A program made the translations under genes and the position numbers. This document shows, one piece after another, positions 22,726 through 33,999 of a DNA stretch of 64,000 nt (positions are counted from its first letter, which is position 1; the number at the start of each line of letters is the position of its first letter). The stretch is taken from positions 2,294,001-2,358,000 of the forward strand of contig JBANDB010000003.1 in NCBI GenBank assembly GCA_037576215.1, given 5' to 3'. The stretch comes from Armillaria gallica. Its lineage: Eukaryota; Basidiomycota; Agaricomycetes; Agaricales; Physalacriaceae. The notes under the pieces were generated by a model that saw nothing but the letters and a program-made list of their open reading frames with translations, was not told where the DNA came from and did no database searches.

Positions 22726-24063
22726 ATGTCTAGGATCTATTCTCGAGATGGACGTGGCACGCTTTTATACTCCCGATACGAAAACACTTCCAGGTCCGTC
22801 AACGTTCGTGAAACACGGGAAAGAGTGGAAAGAGTGGTGAGCCCTGCGTATACCCTTGATGAGGGAGAGACCTCTCACTTTTTCCCTTGATATATCTCAC
22901 TTTCGGGACTTCGTCGATGCAGGAGGACGCGTCAGGTATTCCGGAGGCACTCGAGAGCAGCTTGTGACAGACTATCGAGCGACTACGAACTCTGGCTCGC
23001 ACGCGCTGTATGCACGAAACATGAGCTGGCCAGGATCGTGGACGGATGATGTGGTGAGTTTCACCTGGAAGAATCCGTGGGTAGGAAAGATCTCATGCGA
23101 TCCAGCGCGCTGGGGAATACGTACCTGCCCGTTACCTTGGGCAAGAGTCAGATTGTCAAGTGAGTTACTGGCTGCTCGCATGGTGGAGTATATATTAAGA
23201 TTAACGCGCATCTAGGAGCTCTCAGGTAGTGAAGAATATCCGTATGAAAGTTATAGCAGCAACGAGGTAATATCACCGCATGTATGTTATGGCGAGGCAG
23301 TTCTAATGCAACTTTCCGTGAATAGGATATTGAAAGCCAAGGTCATTATACTGCAGACTATGGTGGCGAGGTCAGATTTCCATTATCTAGCTACAACTTT
23401 AGCATGTGCGGAGGCCTGAGGCATCATTAGGACGACTACGAGGATGATACTACTTATCAGCGTGACCCAAGTCCAGGACCCGAGGTGCGTTATCAATGTT
23501 GCGCATTCATGAACACCGAATCTAATGCAATCCTTTCGCACTTCAGTATCATCCACATTCTGACACTGTGCAGGAGTTAGAAGTGAGTTTTACCTCCGAG
23601 TCCTCATCACCTTTCAGAGTTCTCATATGGCCACCTATGGGGCAGGATCATACTTACGGCTCATATCAGGTAGATATTACAGCTTTGATATAGATTCCTT
23701 GCCATGCTTGACTAGCCGAATGCCCAGGAAGAGTCTTATTTTCCTGGCGACTACTCCGAATACCATGAAGTGCGTCTCCTCTTTGAAGCCTGTGAAGGTC
23801 TAATCATCAGCGCCAATGTCAGGAATACGCAGGTTCCCCTGAAATAGATGACAGCTATGAGGTAGGTCGAGTGCGTGCTGTTCACGACAGAGGATCTAAT
23901 GTTATTTCAGAACGAGGTATACTCACCACCGGCGTCTCCAGAACTATATTCGGACCCTGAGGTGAGTCCAGAAACATATTGTCAGGTTCAGAACTAAAAT
24001 ACTCCCAAGTACTCCGATCCAGAGTCTTATGATGGCGACGCGTATGACGATGACGATGACTAG
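22726..24063 (+). CDS. Hypothetical acidic, tyrosine-rich protein, many small exons
   Basis: The first exon opens MSRIYSRDGRGTLLYSRYEN. After a long central exon come several very small exons of Glu/Asp/Tyr/Pro-rich sequence, each between GT and AG signals. They end in SDPESYDGDAYDDDDD and a TAG at 24061-24063. The repeated small acidic exons with regular 50-60 nt introns support a real gene, but I could not fix all joins. The family is not recognised. It begins 160 bases after the METTL16 stop, and the same order recurs after 63640, where the matching ATG is followed at once by a stop. Confidence 0.4.
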
Positions 24064-25162
24064 ACGGAAGGTAGTTGAAGGTGACAGAGAAAGCACCTTA
24101 CAGGTACATCAAATAAATCGCAGGATTGAGTTCTTCAAAGAACGAGACAATGATCAGCCTCTTGTAGAACTTTCATACTGAATTGCAAGACCATCCAGAT
24201 GGACGTTCCCAGCCAGCTTGAAACAACTCAGCAGATAAGCAGCTCGTCGGAAAACCTAATGTGTATGCAGATGGTTCTATATTCCTTACTTAACTGGCCC
24301 GAGTTTCTGCAACAAAGGCCAATGCTGTCGCGCTACTAGGATTAACTCGCTGCAGCGAGCCCTTTTCTGCTATTGACTGCCAAGGTTCTCTTCTGTCTTG
24401 CGCGCCCAAATCAATATCGCGTTCCTCGATAAAAGGTGCCGCCAGGAGTTCCCAACCAGCTGCGCCGGGGAAATTGAATTTGAAAAAGCCGAGCGGTGAA
24501 TTACTTTCTGAGCCATTTTCTTCCGCAGACGCATTCTCACAAAACGCTTAAAAGCAATCAAGTTTACACTTGCAAAAATGATATGTTAGTATCTGTTCTT
24601 GACTCTTTATTGGGAGAATTTAACTTACTTGTAAGTCTTCCAGATTCTACAACAGGACAGGCGACACCAGGCCTGAACCCACGCCCTCGAAATCGTACCT
24701 CCTCACCAATCGGTGATCTCATCAGCAGAACGCGCCAGGCGTGGTGAGGATCCGGGGATATCCGATCCAGCTAGGCGCATACCCGAAGAGCCGGTGGGTT
24801 CACCCACCACGACACCACCTGGTCGACATGACTCAGCCTTTCACAGCGTCCTTGCCATGCCTCACATGAGACTGTCGAACCTGACCTATCTGCCAGGATA
24901 CTCACCCCGCCCCTGTAGAACCAACGACATGCTCATACGGTACTAAGCATGGCGAAAGAACGTGTGGTCGCGGGTGTCCACGCTTCGCGTCGATGTATAC
25001 TTTCTTGTTACGGTACTGCCCTTCGTGGTTTTGATTTTTTCTCAACTGGCTTGATCGGTCTGAGACTTCCGAAAGAGGCTGCCTGTAGGACTCTTGAATT
25101 TTCATATTTTACGCTCATTAGCTTCTCCAGGTGAAACGAATTACTACTACCACCGAACTACT
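24064..25162. other. Intergenic, no supported gene
   Basis: Only short frames without recognisable motifs are visible. Confidence 0.35.
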
Positions 25163-26060
25163 ATGTTCTCCGACGCACCACATCATGAATCTGTCTACGG
25201 CTACTGCGACCAGCTAATCGAAGCAGAAAAACAATCCTACGAAAGCGAAAAGACTGCCATTGCTACTGCCCAACAGATCCAGGAAGAATTTAAGGAGCTG
25301 CGCCAGGAAACTGCATCGTTGGCATATCTGCGCCATCGCAGGTACGTCCTATTATCCATTTTCTGTTTTGGGCGATGCGTTATTTTGTCGATATAGCGCG
25401 AACGCCAAAGTCTCTACACCCCATTCCATCTACTACTATCCCAGAGCGTAAACGCGAGAGTTCTTCCTTGACGGCTCCTGGTATGTGGATACTTATCCTA
25501 CGAGACCCCGCCGTTTATGCTGATTCATCTGTAGTTACCGGCTCTAGCAGTACGGGCCCTGTCCTCTGGAATGCTGCATGCGATTACCATGGCCTATGCC
25601 CAACAAAAGAGCTGTCTTGTGCGCTTGAGCCATTACCCTCCCGTTCTCGGCGAAGTTTGTCCCAAGGTTGTATCGTGCGCTTCGCCAACTGCGCCATTGT
25701 CAAACCCTTCTCTGTGTCAACACTGCTCCGAAGGGGCGTCAATCTGCGTTGTGGAGGCAACACAATCTTCATCTCATTACTCCATACATGGCTTTCCAAA
25801 TTCTGGAGCACCACGACCTCATTATGGGTGTGATTCCTGGCGGGACAACCCCCGGTTCAATGTGAACAAGGCATGGTACCATGTTGTGGTCCACCAGGTT
25901 CCTGTGACTGCCGAGGTCCATGCTTTCGGAGGAGCTCGCTTGTTGGAACGATGGTACCTCCACGCAGGGCGTTCGTGAGCTCTGTTTGGATGCAGTTGGG
26001 TACCCTGCAGAGCGCATTGTACCTTTTAATGCTTGCCAGTAGGGACACTACGCTGCGCTT
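25163..26060 (+). pseudogene. Decayed coding fragment, possibly from a retroelement ORF1
   Basis: The ATG at 25163 opens a helical, probably coiled-coil exon (EAEKQSYESEKTAIATAQQI) ending at a GT near 25340. Further frames are broken but include NKAWYHVVVHQVPV near 25880. A diverged copy on the opposite strand at about 60145-60640 keeps VPVAVEVHGFGGA and is also broken. Two scattered, inverted, decayed copies suggest a mobile-element protein. The VVVH-VP motif recalls gag-like ORF1 of fungal LINEs, but I cannot confirm that. Confidence 0.35.
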
Positions 26061-26656
26061 TGTTAGGGACGGTACTTTTCTCCATGGTTCACATTGTCCT
26101 GCTGTCTATAATCCTAGCAAATGCTGCCATGAAACGCTAGCATTTCTAATTACTACAGTGTTTTTACTACTCCCCAAGCCTGCCTTTATAACTACGACCC
26201 CATCGCAGTGATAAAGTACACATTGATAGCTACGCTTTAATGCATCGAAACACGCTAGCTACTGGTTCTGTTTTAAAGGCCCCGGTACCTCTGTAGTTAA
26301 CTTACTTACCGGTCTATTCATATCCTGTTCGGGTGAGCCTCAATGACCTCGTTGATGACTGTGATGATGTGCGGCGTTGGTTTTCCTGAATGCTATACAT
26401 AGAGTAAACACCTGAAAGGGAAGACAGATTACAGAGATTAAGTAGTTCAAGTACACAAGGAGCTACCGGAATTGCGGCCCGGAACACCGGGTAGGTAGGT
26501 AGGTCGGGCCAGCAGGCCCAAAAAAAAAAAGTTGACCCTCCTGAAATGGCCTCAAAACTGCCTTCCAAATGTAAAAATGTGAGATATTTAAGTGACAATA
26601 TGTCTAATGAATAGACCTACAATGTTTATAATGCTTGTGCAGTACAACATTGAGAG
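26061..26656. other. Intergenic, AT-rich, with simple repeats
   Basis: A GGTA tandem run lies near 26490-26500 and a poly-A run of about 11 at 26520-26530. No gene seen. Confidence 0.4.
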
Positions 26657-27745
26657 TACTGTACTATTTCAACCATAAGTTCAGTCACTGTTTAATTTTG
26701 TTAGGCGTTATGACAGTATTTCATCAGGTTGTCAGTTCAGACACTGATGTTAGGTGTTAGGACTTACCAGTTCAGTTCAGTTCAGTTCAGCCGGCATGGC
26801 TCGAGCTTCAGTGAGCTGAATTGCAAAACCTTAGTACATGTAGTACCATACTCTCAGTCCTTTACCAGAATCTGCTAAAGTGTTTTGAGGATAACTAGCA
26901 TGACACTAAGTTTTGGGAGCAGGAACCTGGAAGATCAGGAGGAAGCCGGATTTACATACATTAGTAGCAGTCAGAGTTAGCGATTATGGACAATTATGAG
27001 TTCGATTACGAGTCAGATTACAGGTTCAATTATGACTCATAATCGCCATCATAATCGCCCTGATTCTGACCGTGTGCTCTGCCACGTCGATTGTGCCTAA
27101 CGATTATATCCCTCCTACCTGTACACCAATTATGGAATATATTTTCATCGTTCTTTTCCCATCAAGCTCAGAAACACAGTCCCATGGCGAAGGCCACGAA
27201 CGCAGACAGGGCACGAGCCCTCATGAGCAACTACATGATACACCACATTCTTGAACAAGGCACGCTGAAAGCGATCTTCTCATTTGCGTCTGGTAGAGAG
27301 GGTCAGACGGGAACTAGATCTTTCTGGTGCTATGTTTTACTGTAGTACAATGAGCAGTAAGGAGATGAAAATAAAGCTGAAAATTATGTAAAGACTGAGG
27401 ATCCATAATCAATGTGGATAACCGTGGCCATAATCGTAAAAGCAACTCCAGAGGCGCTTCTCCGATTATGCTCAATTCTGGTTATTCCCACGATTACAGT
27501 CTTCATAATCGTTTCTATAATCGTTCTCATAATTGCGTCGTAATCGTCTACTCTGACTACACCTATTGTACAATTACCGTAGTTATGCACAAAAAAATAG
27601 ATTTAAGAGGCAAATTCTAGCCCTATTTCGGTTTGCACGGATGTCAGTTCAGACCCCTCTGTTAGGTGTTAGGACATATGAAATAGGTTCAGTTCAGAGT
27701 CCGTTGTTAGGTGTTAGGTGAACTTACGGTTGAAATAGTACAGTA
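26657..27745. mobile_element. 1.1-kb TA-flanked element with 25-bp terminal inverted repeats (MITE-like, Tc1/mariner style)
   Basis: The left end starts CTGTACTATTTCAACC at 26659. The right end, reverse complemented from 27743, starts with the same 16 bases, and 24 of 25 positions agree. TA dinucleotides flank both sides (26657-26658 and 27744-27745), the target expected of Tc1/mariner-type insertions. GTTAGGTGTTAGGAC occurs as subterminal repeats near both ends, and CATAATCG or its complement recurs through the interior. No transposase is seen, only a short frame near 27184 starting MAKATNADRARAL. It is probably non-autonomous. Confidence 0.75.
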
Positions 27746-27909
27746 GACAAAGTATTGGCAGCACTGCCATCATGAGTCAGCATATGACATCATGTGTCCA
27801 AATTCATGTGCTTTACTTATCTGACCAGAAATGACTCAGATTGTAATCAAAATGATATTCGGTTGAATAATAGTACATGAATGCGACATAATTGCCCATT
27901 TTCACTCCA

Positions 27910-27990
27910 TAATCAGCTCAACTTAGCCGATGTGGGCCGTTGCGAGCACGGCAGGTATGAGTCCGAATCCCTAACTCCAAGTCTCATTTC
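27910..27990 (+). repeat. tRNA-derived SINE-like copy 1
   Basis: TTAGCCGATGTGGGCC resembles a Pol III A box and GAGTCCGAATCCC a B box, spaced as in a tRNA. The sequence recurs at 28315-28390 with few changes. Confidence 0.55.
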
Positions 27991-28314
27991 AAACAGTTTA
28001 TATTATGTATCATAGTACAAAAAAAAATCTACTTCTCTGTCATCAGTCAGTGAATTTTGATGGGGCATGCAACTTACAGACACTGCGGCTGTAGTGGATA
28101 CCGAGTTAAGGAGAGAGCGAAACAGTGAAAACAAAGGAAGACAGATCGAAGTCTCACTCACATGAGCATCATGTGATCTGGGGCTTACCTATACTCCAAT
28201 CAATGATTCGGAGCGTGCGGTGGGTACACATTATTTCGCCACTCCATGCCAATCAGAAGCCCATTGTAAGTGAGTTGTCCCTCCGCATTTCATATCAGTG
28301 AGCTCTAATTCTCT

Positions 28315-28390
28315 TACTTAGCCGATGTGGGCCGTTGGGAGCATGGCAGGTACGAGTCCGAATCCCAAACTTCAAGTTTCAGCACCGAGA
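28315..28390 (+). repeat. tRNA-derived SINE-like copy 2
   Basis: About 65 bases match copy 1 with a handful of substitutions, mostly transitions (for example GTTGCGAGCACGG against GTTGGGAGCATGG). Flanks differ, so this is a dispersed repeat. Confidence 0.55.
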
Positions 28391-29977
28391 GCAACAGTAC
28401 CAAGACAGGAAGGAGTGTAGCAAGCGGAACGGTCTGTACAGTGCACGTATACTTTAAGAAGCAAGTGCTAGTGCATTTTAACACATCTTTTCTTGGTGTC
28501 TACTGAAGTTCAATGGCAGAAAAATACAAAGCAGAGAATTGGAATCTCGAACTCAGCCTCCGACCTCAGTACACGTCACAATGCTGGCTAATCCACCGTT
28601 CAGCACCTTGAAACAGAACAAAAAGCGGCTCAAGAAACTTCTCGCTGTATCCGATGATGCTTCAGAACAGAACAAGAACAAAAATGGGCACATGCACATC
28701 GAAGAGGTGCAGAAAGTATACAGTGGCAAACACCGCATTCGGTTCTTAGCACGTAGATACATGGGATATGACGCTGAGCGTTCAATGTGTCTGACAAGAT
28801 GTCACTCTCTTCCATGTAAAGGTTGGTATCTCTGATGTGAATATACGACCAAATTTTGTCACAGGAGAGTACGGCCGCACGCCACCCCTTGGAGATCAAG
28901 CAAATACTATCGAGCAGTGTCGTCGGATGTTGATTGACCTAATTATTCAAATCTACATACGGACGCCATGCCTGATGAGGGGGAATTCCACGCTTGGAAG
29001 GAAGATTTCATGAAGAATATGCATAGATATGCGCTGTACACAGCTGAGAACAGTCGCATGGAGGAGAGACATACTGAGTATTTTAAGATTAGAAAATTGA
29101 GGATGCTCTCAGAAAGAAAAGACACAAGAAATGACAGAGTGGCTGGAGTGCAAAGACACTCAGCAAATTCCGGTACACCTTAAGCAACCACTGCATTTCA
29201 CCACTCTTTCAAGTTACCCTTTGTTCTTTGTACAGGGATTCCCCCCTACAAGCAAACTCTTGAATTTGCATTATAACTTGTGCCAACTATGACAACCAGG
29301 CTCAGCTGCAACAGATCTTCGGATTCCTCTCAAGTGTTGTTGTTCAGGTTATAATTTCGCTGCCGCCAGCCTTTGGTATGATAGGGCCCTGGTAACTGTC
29401 TAGACTCGTATGAACAAAGCGATGAAAGGAATGCATTGTCCTTTGTTGGGAATGCTTGCATTGCCACTGCAGCACTCGTTCCTGTTTTTGACTATAAATT
29501 CGTGTATCCCAAACGCGATCTTTGGTTCCAAGCTGGTTGATGAATGAGTCGCGGTATACAATGATCCTACATTTGGGGGTAAGACGCCAAGCTAGCTCAA
29601 CAGCTATTTGGACACACACTTCAGCAGCACTGGGCACTAAATTTGATGCTACTGGTCCTGCACCCTGGATGTCGTTTCTGTCATTCCATCCTTAGATCTT
29701 GTGGAATGCCAGGATGAGGGTGATGCATACTCACGTTGTGGTGGTCATTGCTCTGGTCCTTTCAGCAGTTCATGTGGCTTGTGAAGGCTTTATCTGTAAA
29801 GTTGGGCGCTTGTTATTTCGAAAGTAGTAAGGCACCTAGCCTTGTGATAATCCAGGTGTATCGGACCTTCTTGTGACATACATATAAAAAATAACATGAT
29901 AAGGAAGTCTCGCTGAACCGTACTCACTGCCAATGATGTGAAACGCTATAATTATTGTCTACATGCATGCAGATCAG
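28391..29977. other. Unassigned region
   Basis: Plus-strand frames at 28539-28835 (basic, Lys-rich) and 28968-29183 (charged, probably helical) could be exons of one gene, but I could not join them and recognise no family. Confidence 0.3.
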
Positions 29978-31639
29978 TCACTTGACAAGCACCCTGCCCA
30001 AGAACTTTTGAATCGACAGTAGCCATTGCCACCGAGCATCAGTGGAAGATACCCATCCATAGAAAATGACCAAGCTGCCCAAAGCAACCCATCCCATAAT
30101 AGATAACACAAGAGTCACTGGTGCAGTGTCCCATAAACACATGATCGTAAATGCAGTGATGAAAAAGAAGATTCTAGAACCAGTAGGGATGACCATCAAA
30201 ATGAGGATTTGAATCAAAAGGAAGCACCCACCCCCACATGAGCAAAACATAGGGAAGACTATAGATGATTGCGATGTTGTCATATCTGCAAGAAGAATCT
30301 TGATACAAGTTTGTGATATTTACCTGTTAACATCTCATCAAGAAACAAATAATGTTACAGTTGGGCATAAATGCACAGCCTCACAAGTTGAAATATTGAA
30401 CTTTGTTTTGTTAGGGCAGAGAAGCAACAGAGCAAAGAATAGACTTCCAAGGGCAGAAAGGATCGAAAGGTATATAATACCCTTGAGAGGCAAACTTGTT
30501 GGACTAGTATCGACCGATTGGATAGATAAAAACCCAACATCTATATTGATGAGTACTGTAGACTGGTCTGCACATCAGTGCTTATCACCTTTGATATCGG
30601 ATTCGGAAGACTTACGTATATAGTCAGGTGCGACCAGTCTTTGCAAATCTTATCGATAAACTCTCTCCAGACCACTTGGCTAAGTAGCCTGTCCGACAGC
30701 ATGGCTTCAATCTCTCGAAGGTGGGCACAAGGTGCAGTGAAGAGCAGGTATTTGAGTATGTAAAATAGAAAGGAGTCCTTGTGAACCTTGTTCTTGTCGT
30801 AAATGGAGGTACCTTGACTGAGACATGCGACAGGTTTGCCATAAAAGTGAAGGAGGTGTTCGTGGGCTAGTTGGCAAGAGGGTTTGAGTCTGTGCCATGA
30901 GAAGTAGCAGAATAAAAAGTGCGCACCAAAGTGCTTCATGAGGATGTAAGCAAATCGAGAAACCCCAGGTCCAAAATCGTCGTTGGCTTCTCCACTCTTC
31001 ACAGAAAGAAGTTGCAGCATTCCCCGTAGCTCCTCTATACTATAAGAAACGGTGGACATTAGTGATACCATACTATCTGGTAACCCTTCAGTGGGAGTAT
31101 TGCAGCGGAGAGTTACTATGACTCACCACCAATGGCATGGAGAACAATATCTCTGAGTTCATCGATTACTGCTTGGGACACACATCGAGGAGACAGAAAG
31201 AGAGTGCAGTGATGCCTGCAGGAGGAGCTTGTTAACAATCACATACACGTTAGGTTCAATTTGCCTGTACCAGTATTGCGAGTGTATTTCATGTACTATT
31301 GATATCCAATTAGTGCACGAAATACGAACAACCATATGCATATCAATACTGACGAATATGATCCGGCAAAGTGACCCCATTAATCTTTGGCCAAAGACGC
31401 TCCGAAGATTTGAATTCATCCAACCAGAACACTGTTCGATTTGCATGGTAGTATCTGCAAATTGTCCTCTTCATCTCGCTGAGAGTGACATCCAAAACGA
31501 GGTCTACTTTTTCTGTGTCAAAGGACACTTCCGTGATATCATGGTGCGTCAGGTATTTGTCAACTTGGTCTACAAATTGCTGAACAGCTTGTAATTCTTC
31601 CGGATCAAACAAATATGCATCAGTGTAGACAGTAAACAG

Positions 31640-31684
31640 CTGTGCGTCAGTTTAAATCAGTATTAGGGAGGAGGCGATGAACGA
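31640..31684 (-). other. 3' part of the 52-nt host intron, including target-site duplication
   Basis: Together with 48724-48730 this rebuilds a normal 52-nt intron: GTATGC at the 5' end, CTGAT/CTGAC branch-like sequence and CAG at the 3' end. AACGA at 31680-31684 matches 48719-48723 and is the probable 5-bp target duplication. One A may belong to the LTR end, so 4-5 bp. Confidence 0.85.
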
Positions 31685-33374
31685 TGATGGGCCTAAGACT
31701 TCCGTGGCAACGGCAACACCAACTCGGAATGAGATTGGTTAATTAACGTAGTAGCACGGCAATCAAGGTGATTGTGTGTGCGAGTGGTTCGGGGCACCTC
31801 CGTGCAGTAGAACAATTCCTCTATATGCAAGAATACACTGCGACTTTAAGTCTGCGAAGTAGTACTGCTTGGTAGTCGAGTACTAAATGCTATGGCTTCA
31901 AGCCGGTAGGGATCTCTCAAAATGAGAGAGAATGAAAACGGGTATGACGTGAATACCCCGAATCCGTATGAGAAAACGTGCTGCGAGACTAGAAAACGTC
32001 GCTCGACGATAATCGGAGCGGGGTGAACGATGGAGAATAGACTAAATGGTCAGCAATAGTCTGTGGGCGAGCGAAGCGATGAGAAAACGGTGTGGGGACT
32101 GCGAGTGGCGAAATAAACGTGGAACGAGGTGCTGAGGGTGGACTGGCAAGAGAAAACGTGGAACTACGAAAACTGGTGGCGATACTGGTCCTATACGATG
32201 CGAGGGTGCTGAGTCGATGTCGAAACTGGTCTGGTACTGAGACGATCCTATCCTATGTCAAAACTAACCTTCAAGTCCACTCGAGGGACTGATACTATAC
32301 GAAAACTTGCTGAACTGATCCTAAGTCTGCTCTGAGACTACCCAAGTGGGCGACGATAACGATGGCGAAAGAGAAATGATAAAAACTCCAATGGTGCGAA
32401 AGTGAAACGATGACGGCCTATAAAAGATAACGTGGGCGAGGTATAGCGCGGCGATCACGTATTGGCACAGTATGAGCGTGCACCAATAGTGTTAAGAGTG
32501 AAGAGCGCGTAGCGAAGGACTCTTCACAGTTAAAAACCGTGGAATAACTCTGGTGAGCTCAAGAGTCGACGTGCAATCGAGAATATGCTGGTGTAAACAA
32601 TATATTGCCATAGAACAGTGAATAAACGTTGTTTACTGGCGATAGACTAGTGCGAGACGATAATTGACGTAGTCTGGGGTCGACTAGAGATGAATTGCTC
32701 CTCAACTACGTTTTCTAACTAGTTTTTATACTACAAGTACGGATTTATAAATAGAGTATATATGCGAGACTTAGTAAGGCCGTAAAGCCTTGGCTTTGTA
32801 AAAATCGTAGGTAACATATGGTCCTTGGTCTTCTAAAGTAACAGCAGCTCGTCGACGTTGCCGCATATGGATGCGAACCGTATGGTTTTTGTTGAGCGAT
32901 GCACGGATCGTTAGGTGCTGTTTAGCTGTGGATTACTGAGCGATAGTCGTCGTACTGAGGAATACGCATGGGGCAACGTTTTCTTGAGGCCTTGGCGGAG
33001 TAACAGCCTTAGTAAACACGGTCTGTAGTTGCCGTAGCTGCAATTGCCGTAGCTGAGAGGGTACTCGTGCCAATCACGTCATTTTCATTAAGTGATCAAT
33101 GAGCGCGTCAACTGAGTGCTTCTGAGTGATGCGTCAATTCCGTATTGGGATGATTGTTGATCGAAGGTGCCTTGCCGTGATGAAGTACGGCAATTATGAT
33201 GCGTGGCAAGATGGGATGGATAACAAAGCGCGTAAGGAATGATCGCCGTAGGATGAAAGTGGTATCAATGTGCGTGCAATCATTGGTTTGCTGAAAGGCT
33301 GTTGAAGGGACAATAGCGTTAATTAGCAGGCAAAATCCGCGAATTCTGAGCGTACAGAGCCTGGAGGCTCATCA
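31685..33374 (-). repeat. Left LTR (3' LTR of the element)
   Basis: 1690 bp, the same length as the right LTR. Against it I count six differences, all transitions. Minus-strand TATAAAAA at 32730-32723 may be the element's promoter motif. A plus-strand TATAAAAG lies at 32419-32426, pointing towards the antisense genes. Confidence 0.95.
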
Positions 33375-33375
33375 T

Positions 33376-33390
33376 CCCCCCTAAACTTTT
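33376..33390 (-). promoter_or_regulatory. Terminal polypurine tract
   Basis: On the minus strand AAAAGTTTAGGGGGG ends two bases short of the LTR, the position of the plus-strand primer in retrotransposons. An identical 15-mer lies at 37304-37318. Confidence 0.8.
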
Positions 33391-33999
33391 ATTATGTTAC
33401 TCGGGAACATTAGATCCATGCATGAGTAACCGTATTCCCATGAGAAGTCAGGGTTTTGGGCTCTGTTGCCAGGAGATAACGTTGTGGCTGTACGGTCTAT
33501 CTGATATTGGTGATCGAATTGCTATAGACGCGTCGGTGGTCTAAAGATAGACGCCGTTAATTGCTGTTCACAGGCACGGAAGTCGTCGTATGTCTTCTCG
33601 TTTCGCGACGGAATCTTCTGTGACGCGTGGAGGAGTGGAGAACTTTCTGTTGCCGCGTGACAAGTTGAACTTAGAGAAATTTTCCATTCCTCTCTCTTTC
33701 TTTCTTACTTTCGCCTTCGTCCTCTCGTTCCCCTCTGCTAGCACAATCGTCCTCTTTTCCATTACTCGTTGTCTCCCTTTGTAAAGACGCTCTTCCTCCT
33801 CTACCTTGGGAGGTGAGTAGTCTTCTCTTGGACACCGTCTGTTACACAGGCGGATCCTTCCTTTTGACGCGTACTAACTGCTTCCTTCGGTCTCACTGAA
33901 GGTGTTTTTAGTGTCATATCCTTCGCTCTGCGTTCCCTTCACCAGTGTGCCACGCTGGTGAGGTTATCTGCCGAATGCCTGACTCGCCGCCTACGTGAA
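33391..33999 (+). promoter_or_regulatory. Leader region of antisense gene A
   Basis: Non-coding in the element's own direction. On the plus strand a long pyrimidine-rich run (33685-33740, ending GCTAG) could be a leader intron end or an initiator region for the gene starting at 34000. Confidence 0.3.

Noticed and set aside
32092..32292. 66-codon frame present identically in both LTRs (also 47437-47637)
   Set aside because: It is identical because the LTRs are; it has no protein features and lies antisense to the element's transcript.
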